The position numbers were made by a program, and so were the translations under genes. A stretch of DNA of 64,000 bases from Dama dama. Lineage: Eukaryota; Chordata; Mammalia; Artiodactyla; Cervidae. The notes below the pieces were generated by a model. It was not told the origin of the DNA, did not search any database, and saw nothing but the letters and a program-made list of their open reading frames with translations. The DNA is taken from contig NC_083695.1 in NCBI RefSeq assembly GCF_033118175.1, forward strand, positions 33,621,607 through 33,685,606, written 5' to 3'. Below are positions 1-12,395 of the stretch, in pieces (within the stretch, counting starts at the first letter, position 1; every line of letters starts with the position of its first letter).

Positions 1-30
1 TGGTGTGTGAGTTATTGGAAACAACGCCCG

Positions 31-65
31 TCGCTTCTTGGCCTTTTGGCTAAGATCACGTGTAG
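31..65 (+). pseudogene. U2 snRNA retropseudogene, 3'-truncated
   Basis: The segment matches the 5' end of vertebrate U2 snRNA (about nucleotides 2-36), including the invariant GGCCTTTTGGCTAAGATCA block, with two apparent substitutions. It stops after GTGTAG, so the branch-point recognition region and Sm site are missing. Flanking 12-mers GAAACAACGCCC (18-29) and GAAACAACGTCC (65-76) match at 11 of 12 positions and look like a target-site duplication, implying retroposition. There is no poly(A) tail. Not functional. Confidence 0.8.
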
Positions 66-76
66 AAACAACGTCC

Positions 77-3000
77 AAACTACATGAAAATTTGGTCTAA
101 CCTCTGTTGTCAAATGGCTGTTTACTGTCAACAGAGGTGTGAATAAAACAAACAAAAATTTCTCGACATGATCATTAAATTCACAGCTATTATCCCATCA
201 GATATGAGTTCCCAAACCTGGGGTATGAACACAGGTTCTTAGCTTATTTTTCACTTAATTATCTAGTTTACATTGACATTTTATGAAGTTAAGATATGTA
301 CGTTTTATTTCTAGCCCATGAAATAAATGGCAAATTAAAACCAGTCTCTGTCATCAAGTGCTCTTAGAATTTTAAAACCACCCTGCTGTGAAGAATTGTC
401 AGTTGATCAAATACAGGTTTTTGAATTGAGTTAAATAGTAACAAAATTACTTATCTTGCATACAAATTAAAGCATAAATAATCTTACTATCATCTCCTTA
501 TTGCCACAGCTATGACTTTGTCCTGATGGGTCTTTTTGTTTTTAATTATTATTGCTCAAGATGTTAGTGCTGAAAGGGAGTGTTTTTTTAAATCATGTTT
601 CCTGGTTTTCAGACTGTTTTCAATAGTGAAACCATGTTCAAATGAGGTCTTATCTGAATCAAAATGAGATTAGGTTAAACAAATCCCTCATTTGACCTTA
701 TCCGCATTTTATTTAGCAGTTCATAAAAGAGTTCCCTTGAATGGGTTGATATTAGTTATGAAAACCTAACATGATCTGTTAGAAAGCCCCCATTTGATGG
801 ATGAGGAAAGTGAGACCAAAGAAAGGGAGTTAATTGCAAATATGCAAGACCAGAAGCTAGATCTCCTAACTCATTAATTCATGATCCAATAATTACATAT
901 GTTCATAAGCCAAATGAAAGTTGTCAGTTAAGTAGGCCTTTTGGAGATATATAGGTCAAGAGTCAATACCCCAAATGGATAGAAGCCTTTGATGTAGTTT
1001 TTTTTGTTTTGTTTTTGGCATGTGAATATCCAAGATGTTAAAGCTTTCACAATAAACAGAAGCATGTGCTAAACTTTTATTTTGGGAACCACATCAGGAG
1101 CTCACAGGTTAGGTTTAGAAGTCAGATTCTAATCTCATCATGTACATTTTTGTTACATAAGGAAGGAGTAGTGATCATTACAGCAGTATTTTGAAAGGGT
1201 TTGTGGTGTAAGGGCACCTTATCCATACAAGTAAAACATACAACTTTCTGGTACTCTTTAGGAGCTTCTTTTCTGAATTAGGAGCATTGAAAGGTTTTCT
1301 TGGTTTGGGATTTTTTTTTTTAATAATTCAAAAGTAATATCCCACGCCATGTTAATAGAGTTTGACAAGTTTCCATTTTCAGACACCAGAGAGAGGAAGT
1401 AAGTTATCCTCATTGTCACAGCACTGATCACTGCCTGTGTGTTATACCACACTGCTCAGTAGCTGTCTTTGTGTGGGAGAACGTATTGTGCTGAGTGATC
1501 ATAAAGGAACCTTCGCTCTGAATTGACTTCCTGTCCATGTCAGTCACTGCACCATCTGACACCACTTAGGCTTTGGTTTTCATTATGCAAATATCTGCTA
1601 GGTCAGACCTTACCCTGACAGGCACAGTAGCTTTTAAAGTTATTTCAAAACTTAATGTTTGTTGATTTCCTTTTTCCAGAAAAATCTGTGTTTTTTAGCA
1701 TATGAGTCACAAGTTGTTGTTTAAGTTCATGACTAGCTAGTAGTCAATATGAAGTCAAAACAAAATTTTACTAACTAAACTACATAGAAAATGAAAGAAA
1801 AAAAAAGCTTATGTCTCAGGCTTTTTCAGCAGGGGGAAACCATTACTTTGTCACATCTGGGTAGTCTAAGCCAGCCAAATTGAAGTGGGAATTTCCTGCC
1901 ATATGTTAGTTCTTTGAGCAACCTGTGAACATCTAAAAGAGGGTATATGAGTTCTTGTTTGGTAGAGCTGTAGCCACTGTGGAGGCTTGCTCCTAATAGG
2001 TAGCAGACATTTTTATGTACTGCCACTCATCAGGAGGTTGTGTAGTCTGTCTATAGCTAACAGTGTTTGCTCTTGTTAAATACGTTAATTTGGAAGACCT
2101 AATTTGGAAGGTAGAACATCAGGTCTCAGATACTATGCCAAGAGTGAACACTGACACCTCCCAAATTTGGGTGATAGTTTTGTTTCATTAATAAAAAGAA
2201 GGTAAGACTGAACCACCATGGGTATTCCAGATAACTTGAATTAGGTTATTTTATAAAGTCAATGAAGACCAAAATAAGCCACTTAATATAAAGGAAAATA
2301 AAGATTCTGAAAAGGCAGAAGAAATATCAAGTATTTACATCAGCTTTCTATTCAGATGCACATGGGAATTAGGAAGTAAAAATTTCATTCAGAAGAGTTG
2401 TGCACAAAAGGTAGAAATGCTTTATCCATTTGAAACAAGAGACATTTTTAAGGGGGAAAAAAAAGGCTTTCCACATGATCTCACTGTTTTTGTCATCCTC
2501 TGTAAGGGAAAATATTGACATTTGCCAGACTGTTTGCTCCAGCTTTCTGATCTCCTGCAGTTTATTTTTATAACAACCTTATCGATGGGCCTCTTACCCA
2601 GCTCTCTAGGTTTAACTGAGTTGAGTCGATTTGTTACCACAGCTTCAAGTAGCTGTTACAGAACAAGCAAGACATCCTAATAAAGCTGTAAATGTGTTTA
2701 CTCAAACAGAGTATTGATTTTACTTGGAGAGGGAGAAGCTGGTGCTTAGCACAGTGTCAGGGTGGATGAATTTCACTGCAGTTTTTCATTGTCATCTGTC
2801 ATGGTTGTGAGACACTAAGTAAAACCATCAGAGGATAATTAGAAGGACCAGAAATTTAGCCCCTAAAATCAGTTAACCGCCTGGGAGTTTCGTAGCTTAA
2901 TTAACTTTTATTTAAAATTTCCTCTAGTAATAATAATCAAGCACTTTTAATGGTGCTTTCAGATAGAGCAAGATTTCAAGGTTGTGACTTGGTAAATATA

Positions 3001-4276
3001 TAAATTTAATGGCTAAGGGTTTTTCAGACTTTTTTCATTCTTGTAATTTAACATTAGAACACAATGTAAGGAGACAGTGATCTGTACTCATATCAACAGA
3101 TATACATGGTCTTTCTGAAAAATCAATTTTAAAGAAACAGTAAAGCAATTATAAAGTAATTAAAACACATCCTATTAAGGAAAAAAAATACCCAGTTAGC
3201 ATCTTTAGTAAACCTAAATGGTTTTGTAGTGCAGCATGACCTATACACATAAAACTGTAAATGCCACCCTTGTTTCTTAATACCTTCCTTCATTAAAGAA
3301 GAATCTAAAATATTGTAGCTTGCTATAAGTTAGTCGTTATCTCAAAGATAAAAGTTGATTGCACAACTGCGATAAAGACAAGAGTCAGATTAAGAATTAC
3401 TTACCTTCTATAAAAACTATATTAGCTACTGAATTTGATAAAAAGTAGTCATATAAACAGTTTACTTGCCTCCTTGAAATGACTAGAAAAAGTCACAGTT
3501 GAAATGAATTATACCTAGGATGATGAACACAAAACTGAAAATTTATCAAAAATAAGTTTCACCATTATATATTTTTAATTAGTCTTTTTCCCATTATCTA
3601 CAGTCATTTATTTGCTGCCTTGTAATAAACTCATGCTTTCTTACACTACTGCCCAGCTTAGCTAAATGACTCATTAAAATGATGATATCTGAGGAATGAC
3701 CATTTCTAAAGCCTAGGAGTAACAGACTCTGTCGAAAAAACAGTGAAAGATATTGAAGGGTTTTCTTTGCCTTTGAAATGCTTTGTAGTTATAAGCCAAA
3801 TTCTACCCTGAGTTAAACTTTTAAACTTTGAAGTAAAAGGTTGTAAAATTTTGTTACGTAAGTGGGCACCACTAGAGCTGCTTCTTTTAATTTTTCAGAA
3901 GGTAGAGGAAGAAGTTGGTTTTTCACAGTTGTATTTCCAACTTTATTCTTTGTTGAAGTATTCAAATACAGAGGAAAAGGAAAGGTTATAGATTTATGAT
4001 TATAATATATCATTCTGTTTTTTATATTTCAAAATCCCTACAATACAGTAATTAATTTTGTTCTATTCAGTTTTCTAGAGAATGATAGCTATGTGAGGAA
4101 GCTTGTTGTCATGGAAGCAGGGAGTGGTGCAGGATCTAGTAGGGCAGCCATACTCTGGCTTCAAGGTACTATCTCATCTGACTCTTTTGGTCAAAGGAAC
4201 AGAAACCCATTTCATCTAGCTCAGAATAAGGATTGTTTTTTAAGGAAGCACATCAGCAGTAAAGGAGACATTATAA
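77..4276. other. mostly unassigned intronic DNA
   Basis: AT-rich sequence without a convincing coding exon. I recognise one degraded MIR (785-890). The remaining short reading frames have no recognisable domain. Parts may be ancient repeats too diverged to identify by eye. Confidence 0.5.
785..890 (-). mobile_element. MIR SINE fragment
   Basis: Reads like the reverse complement of MIR: a block resembling CCCATTTTACAGATGAGGAAA, then TGAGACC and a diverged copy of the core. Heavily mutated. Confidence 0.55.
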
Positions 4277-4505
4277 CATAGTGGTTAAGACAGTGGGTCA
4301 AAGACGTGGATTTGAGTCCTGGTTCTGCCATTAACTAGTTGTGGGACTAGTTACTTGACATCTCTGAGCCTCAGTTTTCTCATCTATGAACAGAAGACAA
4401 AGTACCTATCTCATTTGGGTTATTGTAAAGGTTGAATGTCACAAGGTTTACAAAGCACAGTGCGTACTACTTAGTAAGGACTCATTAAGTGTTACCTGTC
4501 ATAAA
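4277..4505 (+). mobile_element. MIR SINE, near full length
   Basis: Starts with CATAGTGGTTAAGACAGTGG, contains the tRNA-derived B-box region (GGATTTGAGTCCTGGTTCTG), the core (ACATCTCTGAGCCTCAGTTTTC), and ends with the LINE2-like tail, giving the usual MIR order and about 230 bp. Confidence 0.9.
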
Positions 4506-5034
4506 AGGAATCTCAGGCAAGAACCATGACTGGACAAATTTTTGCTGAGAATGGAGCCAGATGATGATTCTAGAATCCATCAGTTCTAGAGACCTCAGCA
4601 GTGGAAATCCATGGATCTTTACTCCAGTGCTTATACACTAATGTTACTCAGCTTCACTGTATGTCTGCTGCTTCCTTCTTGGTCTTTCTTTTTTTCCATT
4701 CTGGCTCCTAAAAGAGAACACTAGGTTAGCTCAATTCATTTTTTGTGCCATTTATAAATAGGACACTGGAAGAACATCTTGGGTCAGATGTCTTGGCCTT
4801 GGTCCAGGGGTTGATTTGTATGCTCAAAATATATCAACTGACCCCCTCAACAATGCTGAAGGTGAAGCAGCTTTTCTTAAAAGGGTAATGGATGGAGCCT
4901 TTAAAGGGCTCTATGTACATGTATGTTTGCATGCCTTGTCTTTACCCTTTTTCTCATGCTTAGAGTTCTGAAAATGTTCCCTACAACATGATCCATCTAT
5001 CACACAACACATGGAACATCAAACACCTTGTATC

Positions 5035-5225
5035 TTAAGCTAGAAATCTAGGGATCATACTCAATACTTTATTTTCCCTGTGTTCCAACCTTCAGTGAGT
5101 TCTTTTGACTCAATTTTAAGGATATATCTCATATCAACTTATCTCAAATCCATCCATTTTTCTGCTTTATCAGATCTACCACTTTAATTCAGGCCTGTTT
5201 TTTACTTTCTACAGTAGCTTCCTAT
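5035..5225 (+). mobile_element. L2 LINE fragment (ORF region)
   Basis: Matches the 3' part of the L2 reading frame (region reading roughly 'LGIILNT...', then 'ISQIHPF', with frameshifts). Together with 6236-6690 it appears to be one L2 copy split by the Bov-tA and MaLR insertions between them. Confidence 0.65.
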
Positions 5226-5410
5226 GTGGTTAGTCTCTCAGTTGTGTCCAACTCTTTGTGACCCCATGCACTGTAGCCCCAGGCTCCTCTGTCCATGGGA
5301 TTCTCCAGGGAAGAATACTGGAGTGGGTTGCCATGCCCTCCTCTAGATCTTCCCAACCCAGGGATCAAACCCAGGTCTTCAGCATTTACCATCTGAGCCA
5401 CCAGGGAAGG
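5226..5410 (-). mobile_element. Bov-tA SINE
   Basis: Antisense Bov-tA: BovB-like tail first (GTGTCCAACTCTTTGTGACC), then the tRNA-like head ending GAGCCACCAGGGAAGG. Confidence 0.9.
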
Positions 5411-5411
5411 G

Positions 5412-5777
5412 GATTCTGCCTGACCAAATTCTGAAAATCATCAAGACAAGGAGCTCCTTTCTATGTCTCTTCCATTTTCTTCCTTCTGGAATAGGAATGT
5501 CTATAACTATTATCATATGCCTATCCCACCACTGCATTTGGAAAGCAGGAGCCCTGTTGATGTCTTGTTTCTCTGATTCACAGATGCAAAGGAATTTTAC
5601 CCCAGGGTTTTGACCTGTTGCTGATTTAGATGGTCTAGATGAGATTTGGGACTTTTGAACTGATGATGTTTGGATGAGAGTTTAAACTTTAGGTTTGAGA
5701 CTTTGGGGAATTTTAGGGTAGGGTCAGTATATTTTTCACAGGGGACAGACATAAATTTGGGGGTCCAGAAGGCAGAC
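5412..5777 (+). mobile_element. MaLR internal fragment (3' end)
   Basis: Resembles the 3' end of non-coding MaLR internal sequence: CTTCCTTCTGGAATAGGAATG, an ACTTTTGAACTGATGATG-like block and GACTTTGGGGAATTTT, running directly into the LTR at TGTAGTGGACT. No protein is encoded in this portion. Confidence 0.65.
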
Positions 5778-6224
5778 TGTAGTGGACTAAAGGTCACCTC
5801 CATTAAGATATGTCCATATCTTAATCCTCAGAACCTTTGAATGTTACCTTATTTGGCAAAAGGGTCTTACAGATGTAATTAAGTTTAGGCTCTTCATATG
5901 AAATTATCCTGGATCATCTCATTGGGCTTGAAATTACAACAAAAGTGTCCTTATAAGAGAGAGGCATAGGGAAATTAAATACACAGAGCAGAAGTTAATG
6001 TGAAGACAGAGCAGACAGAGAGATGTGGCCATAACCCAAGGAATGCCAATAGCCACCCAAAGCAGGGAGAGGCAAGGGAAGATTTTTCTCTAGAGCCTTT
6101 AGAGGGATCATGGGCCCTTGGTTTTGGACATCTGGCCACAACAACCATGAGAGAGTAAATTTCTGATATGTTAGGTCACCTAGTTTGTGGTAATTTAGTA
6201 CAGCAGCCAAAGGAAACTAATACA
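5778..6224 (+). mobile_element. MLT1-type LTR (ERVL-MaLR)
   Basis: LTR of the MLT1 group: TGTTACCTTATTTGGCAAAA, then GTGTCCTTATAAGAGAG, then TAGTTTGTGGTAATTTAGTA, ending near AACTAATACA. The internal fragment on its left identifies it as the 3' LTR of a truncated copy. Sense relative to ADK. Confidence 0.8.
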
Positions 6225-6235
6225 GCTACTAAACA

Positions 6236-6690
6236 TTTTAAAGAGTTTTGCACTTTTAAACAACATTCTGAAGAAAATCTGCATAAAGTTCACCTCTGCT
6301 TGCATGCTCCAGCTATGCAAGCCTTTCTTAGGCCTAAGACACTTTGCACATGAAATTCCCCTTGCCTGCAGTGCTCTTCCCCACTTTGCAGGGCAGTGTC
6401 TTTGCCATCCTCAGTCCCAGCTTAAAAGTTTTCTCTAATCATTCTGTCTAATGTGGCTCCATTCACTCTTCTCTACTGCTGCACATAGTTGTTTTCCTTA
6501 ATAGCACTTGACATTCTCTGGAATTATCTTACTTATTTATTATCTTGCTCGCTGATTTATTGCTTCTTAAAAAATCTCCCCCATTAAAATACAAGCTTTA
6601 AGAGAATAGGGTCTCTATGTGTCTTATTCACCAATGTATCCTCAGGATCCACCACAGTACCTGGCAGAGAATAGACAGTAAATATTCATT
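6236..6690 (+). mobile_element. L2 LINE 3' end
   Basis: Typical L2 3' terminus: AAATTCCCCTTGCCTGCAGT, a stretch ending in AATACAAGCTTTAAGAGAAT, then TCTTATTCACCAATGTATCC and ACCTGGCAGAGAATAGACAG. Likely continuation of the fragment at 5035. Confidence 0.85.
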
Positions 6691-6879
6691 GTATGATACA
6701 AAGTCAATCACATGCATAGTTACAACCAACTTATCTCCTACATCAAATAAACTTAGTATATCTAAGAACTTGGTCATTGAGGGATTTTGTCAGAAAGGGG
6801 ATGAGTCAGGAAATAACAGGTTAAACCATACTTTAGTATCAGGTCACCTTCACCTTTGCCTAAGATTAAACTGTGCTAC

Positions 6880-7432
6880 TTAAATGACCATTGACAGAAG
6901 GTTGGATAAAGAAGATGTACATATATACAATGGAATATTACTCAGCCAGTGAAAAGAATAAAATAATGCCATTTGCAGCAACATGGGTAGACCTAGAGAT
7001 TGTCATACTGAGTGAAATAAGTCCAACAGAGAAGGAGAAATATTATATGGCATCCCTTATATGTGGAATCGAAAAAGAAATGATAGAAATGAACTTAACT
7101 TACAAAACAGAAACAGACTCACAGACTTAGAGAATGAACTTATGGTTGCCAGGGGGAAGGGATAGTTAGGGAGTTTGGGATGGACATGTACACACTGCTA
7201 TATTTAGAATGGGTAGCCTTCAGGGACCTCCTGTGTAGCACATGGAAATTTGCTCAATGTTTTTTCGCAGCCTGGATGGGAGAGAAGTTTGAGAGAGGAT
7301 GGATACATGTGTATGTATGGCTGAGTCCCTTCACTGTGCACCTTTAACTATCACAACATTGTTAACTGGCCATACCACAATACAAAAGTTAAAAGTTTTT
7401 AAAAAATAAATAAAAGTGGAAAAAAAAAAAAA
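6880..7432 (+). mobile_element. L1 3' end with poly(A)
   Basis: L1 end-of-ORF2/3' UTR sequence: GGATAAAGAAGATGTACATA, TACAATGGAATATTACTCAG, then the 3' UTR and an A-tract at 7420-7432. The short reading frame at 6891-7130 is this L1 segment, not a host gene. Ruminant-type L1, moderately old. Confidence 0.85.
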
Positions 7433-7451
7433 GATTGAACTTTGCTTTTAC

Positions 7452-7667
7452 GTGCGTGGATGCTCAGTTGCTCAGTTGTATACTACGCTTTGCAACCCCA
7501 GGGACTGTAGCCCGCCAGGCTCCTCTGTCCATGGGAATATCCAGGTAAGAATACTGGAGTGGGTTGCCCTTTGTCCTCCAGGGGATCTTCCTTCCCAACC
7601 CAGGGATTGAACCCTCCATCTCTTACATCTCCTGCATTGGCAGGTGGGTTCTTTACCTCTAGTGCCA
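7452..7667 (-). mobile_element. Bov-tA SINE
   Basis: BovB-like tail at left (ATGCTCAGTTGCTCAGTTGT) and tRNA-like head at right (CTCCTGCATTGGCAGGTGGG). The outermost head bases are missing or diverged. Confidence 0.88.
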
Positions 7668-8131
7668 GAATATAAAAACTAATTCTCAGTATCATAATCC
7701 TGAACATCAGTTCCTGATGTTAATAGGCAATAGCATACAAGTCAGAGGCTCCCAGGAAGATTTCACAGAATGTACTGAAGTTACCCAGTAGATGTCTAAA
7801 TTTGATTTGCCAAAATGCCTAGTGGAATGTCCAGTGCATCCAGTAACAGTGCCTTTGTCATGTCCTACGTAGGATCTTTCCTGCTGTTTCTTACTGAAAG
7901 TGTTGTAAAATGTGGCTTCTCCACAGGAGTAGCAATGAGACTCCGATAAAGAGTGCTTGACATACACTGAGCATACATACATATGCCTGGGGCATACCCC
8001 TTGCTTCATTTTCTACACAGTTACCTAAGCTTTAAGCCGCAGAATTACTCTTAACATTTTAACTTGCATCAGCACCCACATCAGATCACTGTTTATTCTC
8101 CTTCCTACCCTTATGACCTGTCACGTGAGAC

Positions 8132-8300
8132 CCGTGGTTCTCAAGCTTGAGTGTGCATCAGAATTCAGAGTCACCTGGAAGACTTGTTAAAAGATAAGTT
8201 GCTGCGTCCTGTCCTCAGAGTTTCTGATTTGATGATGTCTGGGGTGGGGGTTAGGTCACGCTAAAGCTGCTGGTGCAGGAACCACACTTATAGAAACACT
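8132..8300 (+). mobile_element. MER5A (hAT-Charlie)
   Basis: Begins CCGTGGTTCTCAAGCTTGAG, contains CAGAGTTTCTGATTTGATGA and TCTGGGGTGGGGG, and ends GGAACCACACTTATAGAAAC: the order and length of a MER5A non-autonomous DNA transposon. Confidence 0.88.
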
Positions 8301-8394
8301 CCCAGAATGTTGAAGTAGATGCCGATGTGATCTCTCTGCCAACACTCTCTTTCCTAGTGAATTCATGTTACACACTTCTGCCAGGATTATTTTT

Positions 8395-8525
8395 AAAGTA
8401 TTTATATGGCTTTCCTAAAAACTCTAAAATCCTCAAGGATTAACACTGTTTTATCCATCTTTGAATCCTTTGATTCTAGCACCTTACCTAGTAATGGCAG
8501 GTATTCAATAGCTGTTGGTTGATTC
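8395..8525 (+). mobile_element. L2 LINE 3' terminal fragment
   Basis: Ends with the L2 motif CTAGCACCTTACCTAGTAAT followed by GGCAGGTATTCAATAGCTGT. Diverged. Confidence 0.6.
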
Positions 8526-9305
8526 AATCAATCAAAATACTTTTGATAGCATTCTAGGTTTTTATTTTCATTTGCTTCTTATACAAGTTTGTATAAGTAT
8601 ACGAGTGTTAGCGTGGTAGTGGCATGAGTCTAATAAATTGAGGATTCAGATTAGTCAGATTTTAATTTATAGAATATCTCTTTCTTAAAGCAGGCACGGG
8701 TAATAAAAATAAAAGTACAGCTTTTAAGTTGACTGTCTCATTTGCCGTGTGGCAGCATATATCTGATAACCATTGGTTTAGAAGGTATAACAGACCAGTC
8801 TAAGAGAGCACATAAAATCATCACTGACGTGTAGATATCTAAGAAAGGTGGAAAATAACCAAATACTAAAAATCAAATTGACCTAGAAATGACAGCAAAA
8901 TTTTTACAAGGAAAAGGACAGGGAAAATATAGAATTCAACACTCTCAGTTGCTGTAAAATATTATATCAGGTTTGCTTTAATTACATGGTAATGCCTCTG
9001 AGAACAAAGGTAATTACATGATAACTTATGTTACTATTCCCATATTATCTCTTAATAACTATGTGATTAACTTGTCACTATTATATAGTGTGTAGTTCGA
9101 TATCACTCATGTATAAAGAACATTGATAACTTAAATGGATGAGTTGGGGTGGGATGAGGGATGAGGATAGTATAGAAAGCATAGTATTATAAATATCTAG
9201 AATGCAAATGATTCATTAGATCATTGACCTGGTCCTCAAGGATCTGAACCAAAGCTGTGGAGAATACCATCAGTGTCTAAAATAAATCATGTGGCTTCCA
9301 AGACA
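8526..9305. other. unassigned intronic DNA
   Basis: No coding exon, RNA gene or confidently named repeat seen in this AT-rich stretch. Confidence 0.5.
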
Positions 9306-10395
9306 GTTCAGTTCAGTTCAGTCACTCAGTCATGTCTGACTCTTTGCTACCCCATGAATCAGAGCACGCCAGGCCTCCCTGTCCATCACCAACTCCCAGA
9401 GTCTACCCAAACCCATGTCCGTCAACTTGGTGATGCCATCCAGCCATCTCATCCTCTGTCATCCCCTTCTCCTCCCGCCCCCAATCCCTCCCAGCGTCAG
9501 GGTCTTTTCCAATGAGTAAACTCTTCACGTGAGGTGGCCAAAGTACTAGAGTTTCAGCTTCAACATCAGTCCTTCCAATGAACACCCAGGACTGATCTCC
9601 TTTAGGATGGACTGGTTGGCTCTCATTGCAGTCCAAGGGACTGTCAAGAGTCTTCTCCAACACCACAGTTCAAAAGCATCAATTCTTCGGTGTTTAGCTT
9701 TCTTCACCATCTAACTCTCACATCCATACATGACTACTGGAAAAACCAAAGCCTTGACTAGACGGACCTTTGATGGCAATGTAATGTCTCTGCTTTTAAA
9801 TATGCTATCTAGGTTGGTCATAATTTTCCTTCCAAGGAGTAAGCATCTTTTAATTTCATGGCTGCAATCACCATCTGCAGTGATTTTGGAGCCCCCAAAA
9901 ATAAAGTCTGACACTGTTTCCACTGTTTCCCCATCTATTTCCCATGAAGTGATGGGACCAGATGACATGATCTTAGTTTTCTGAATGTTGAGCTTTAAGC
10001 CAACTTTTTCACTCTCCTCCTTCACTTTCATCAAGAGGCTTTTTAGTTCCTCTTCACTTTCTGCCATAAGGGTGGTGTCGTCTGCATATCTGAGGTTATC
10101 GATATTTCCCCCTGCAGTCTTGATTCCAGCTTGTGCTTCTTCCAGCCCAGCGTTTCTCATGACGTACTCTGCATATAAGTTAAATAAACAGGGTGACAAC
10201 ATACAGCCTTGACGTACTCCTTTTCCTATTTGGAAACAGTCTGTTGGTCCATGTCCAGTTCTAACTGTTGCTTCCTGACCTGCATACAGGTTTCTCAAGA
10301 GACAGGTCAGATAGTCTGGTATCCCCATCTCTTTCAGGATTTTCCACAGTTTATTGTGATCCACACAGTCAAAGGCTTTGGCATAGTCAATAAGT
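9306..10395 (-). mobile_element. BovB LINE, 5'-truncated, with RT domain
   Basis: The 3' half of a BovB (RTE-clade) non-LTR retrotransposon, antisense to ADK. The minus-strand frame 10364-9711 is open for 217 residues and shows reverse transcriptase order: a VRQGCMLSPCLFN block, the catalytic YADD (codons at 10088-10077), then KLNIQKTKIM and the thumb-like GRKIMTN...VRLVKALVFP region. Downstream of the break (9666-9403) the C-terminal part continues in another frame. The 3' terminus (9306-9330) is the repeated GTTCA end of BovB. The endonuclease domain and RT N-terminus are missing, so the copy cannot be autonomous. Confidence 0.93.
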
Positions 10396-10559
10396 TTACT
10401 GTGAGCAATGAAATAGATAAGTGATTATAGGACATAAGGCATATACTTTCATGTTTTGAGAGGTTTTTAGTTTTAAGTAAGTATTAAGATTTGTTTTTTA
10501 ATGAAAAAAGACATACTTCATCCATATCATTAAGCAAGCATCTTGAGTTTGTATGTGCA

Positions 10560-11400
10560 GACTATGTGGTGAGGATGTACAGCACCAGAATACTTCATTC
10601 ATTCATTGCTAATAGGAATGCAAAATGGTACAGCCACTTTGGAAAACGGTTTGGCAGTTTCTTAAAAAACACACTCTTACTATAAGATCTAGAAATTGTC
10701 CTCCTTGGTTGCCCAAATGAATGGAAAACTTATACCTACATAAAAACCTGCACACAAATGTTTATAGCACTTATTCATAATTGACAAAACTTATAAACAG
10801 TCAAGATGTCCTTCAAAAGATGACTGGATAAGTAAACTGTAGTATATCCATTCCACAGAATATTATTCAGTCATAAAAAGAAACAAGCTATCAAGCCATG
10901 AAAAGGACACAAAAGAAACTGAGACATACCATGCTAAATGAAAGAAACCAATTTGAAAAGGCTACAAATTGTATGAATCCTTTACTGAAAGGATAAAACT
11001 ATGAAGAGAGTAAAGATATCAGTGATTGTCAAAGGGCGAGGGGGGAATGAGAGGTATGAATAGATAAAGTACAGGGGTTTTTTGAGCAGTGAAACTATCC
11101 TTTGTAGTATTGTAATGATGTGTAACAAATCATTAGACATTTTCTTTTTTATATGTCTTTGAATCCTATAGAATGAACAACATAAAGTGAACCCTAATGT
11201 AAACCATGGACTTTAGTGAGTCATTATCGGCTCATTAATTGTTAACAGCATACCACACTAATGCAAGATGTTAATGATAGGGGAAATAAGGGATGCAGCA
11301 ATGAGAAGGCATATAGGAACCTTGTACTTTCTGTTTAGTTTTTCTGTAAACCTAAAACTGCTCCCAAAAATAGTCTATAAATTTAAAAAACAAAAAAGGC
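10560..11400 (+). mobile_element. old L1 3' end
   Basis: L1M-type end of ORF2 and 3' UTR: AATAGGAATGCAAAATGGTA, TTGGCAGTTTCTTAAAAAAC, TGGATAAGTAAACTGTAGTA, and a terminal segment with TAAACCTAAAACTGCTC. Reading frames are destroyed. Confidence 0.8.
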
Positions 11401-12249
11401 TAAAATGGAAAAAACCTTTCTTCCACCCACCTCATTTTACTAGTATCTTCAGTTTGTGTGTGTGCCTTAAGTTTCCCAACTTCATCAATTACAGTGTTCT
11501 AAGATTCTAAGGCCAGTATCCTATGGCCAGTGATCTCACCCTTTTTTCTAAAAAAGCTTGTTCTATTGATATCACATAATGACCACTCTATCCAAGTACA
11601 GTGAACCTTTCTGCTTAATTCTGGCAGGAATTCTCCCAGAATCCCTGCTAAGGAAGCATTGGTCCCTGAATTTCCATTTCAAAAGATGCAGACTGATGTA
11701 TTTGGCATATGCCATCTACAAATGAAGTCTTCATGTAGGGAAGAAATACTGTACTAAAGTTGCCTCAAAAACTCTCTAAGGTGCCTCCTCTAACACTGCC
11801 TGTGTTTCCCTAAACCTGAGAATATAGAAGGTAGTGAAGATCTTTAGTTCTTGAGAAATCTTTCTGAGAATAATGACCAATTTCATTGTACTTAACACTC
11901 ATACTGATTTTCTTTGCAGAAAGCTGTTCCCAAGTGGCTACAATTATTAATAAATTCTAAAAGCATGAATGGAAAACTATCAGAATAAAACATCACTTAG
12001 CTGAAGTTCTTGAATGAGTTGTTGTTAAACATTTTCTGAATAATTAAATGTTCCATGTTATCTTTTAAAATGTTTGTTGATTTTTTCTGATTATAAAAGT
12101 AATATTACTTACTATAGAATATTTAGTAAATAAAAGGAAACAGGAAGTAAAAATCATCTCCAAAATCTGGAAATGATCATAATTCTTCAGACATATAAGA
12201 ATTTTGCTTTTTTACTATTTTGAATAAGCATGTTTCTAAAATACATTTT
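11401..12249. other. unassigned intronic DNA
   Basis: No gene seen. The stretch around 12060-12230 (TTCTGATTATAAAAGTAATA and following A-rich sequence) looks like old LINE-derived material, but I cannot name it firmly. Confidence 0.4.
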
Positions 12250-12395
12250 AAAGATCTAACCAAAGAGTGAAAATGGAGGGAAACACATGTAGGAATTTCA
12301 TAAAATCAGAATGAGTACAGGTGTACTCTGTACTATCTTTGCAACTCTTATATAAATCTAAAATTATTTCAAAATAAAATGTTTAAAAATGCTCG
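12250..12395 (+). mobile_element. L1ME-type 3' terminal fragment
   Basis: Ends with TGTACTATCTTTGCAACTCT and AAATTATTTCAAAATAAAAT, the usual end of L1ME 3' UTRs. Confidence 0.65.

Noticed and set aside
31..65. Functional U2 snRNA gene
   Set aside because: Only ~35 of ~190 nucleotides, no Sm site and no snRNA promoter context.
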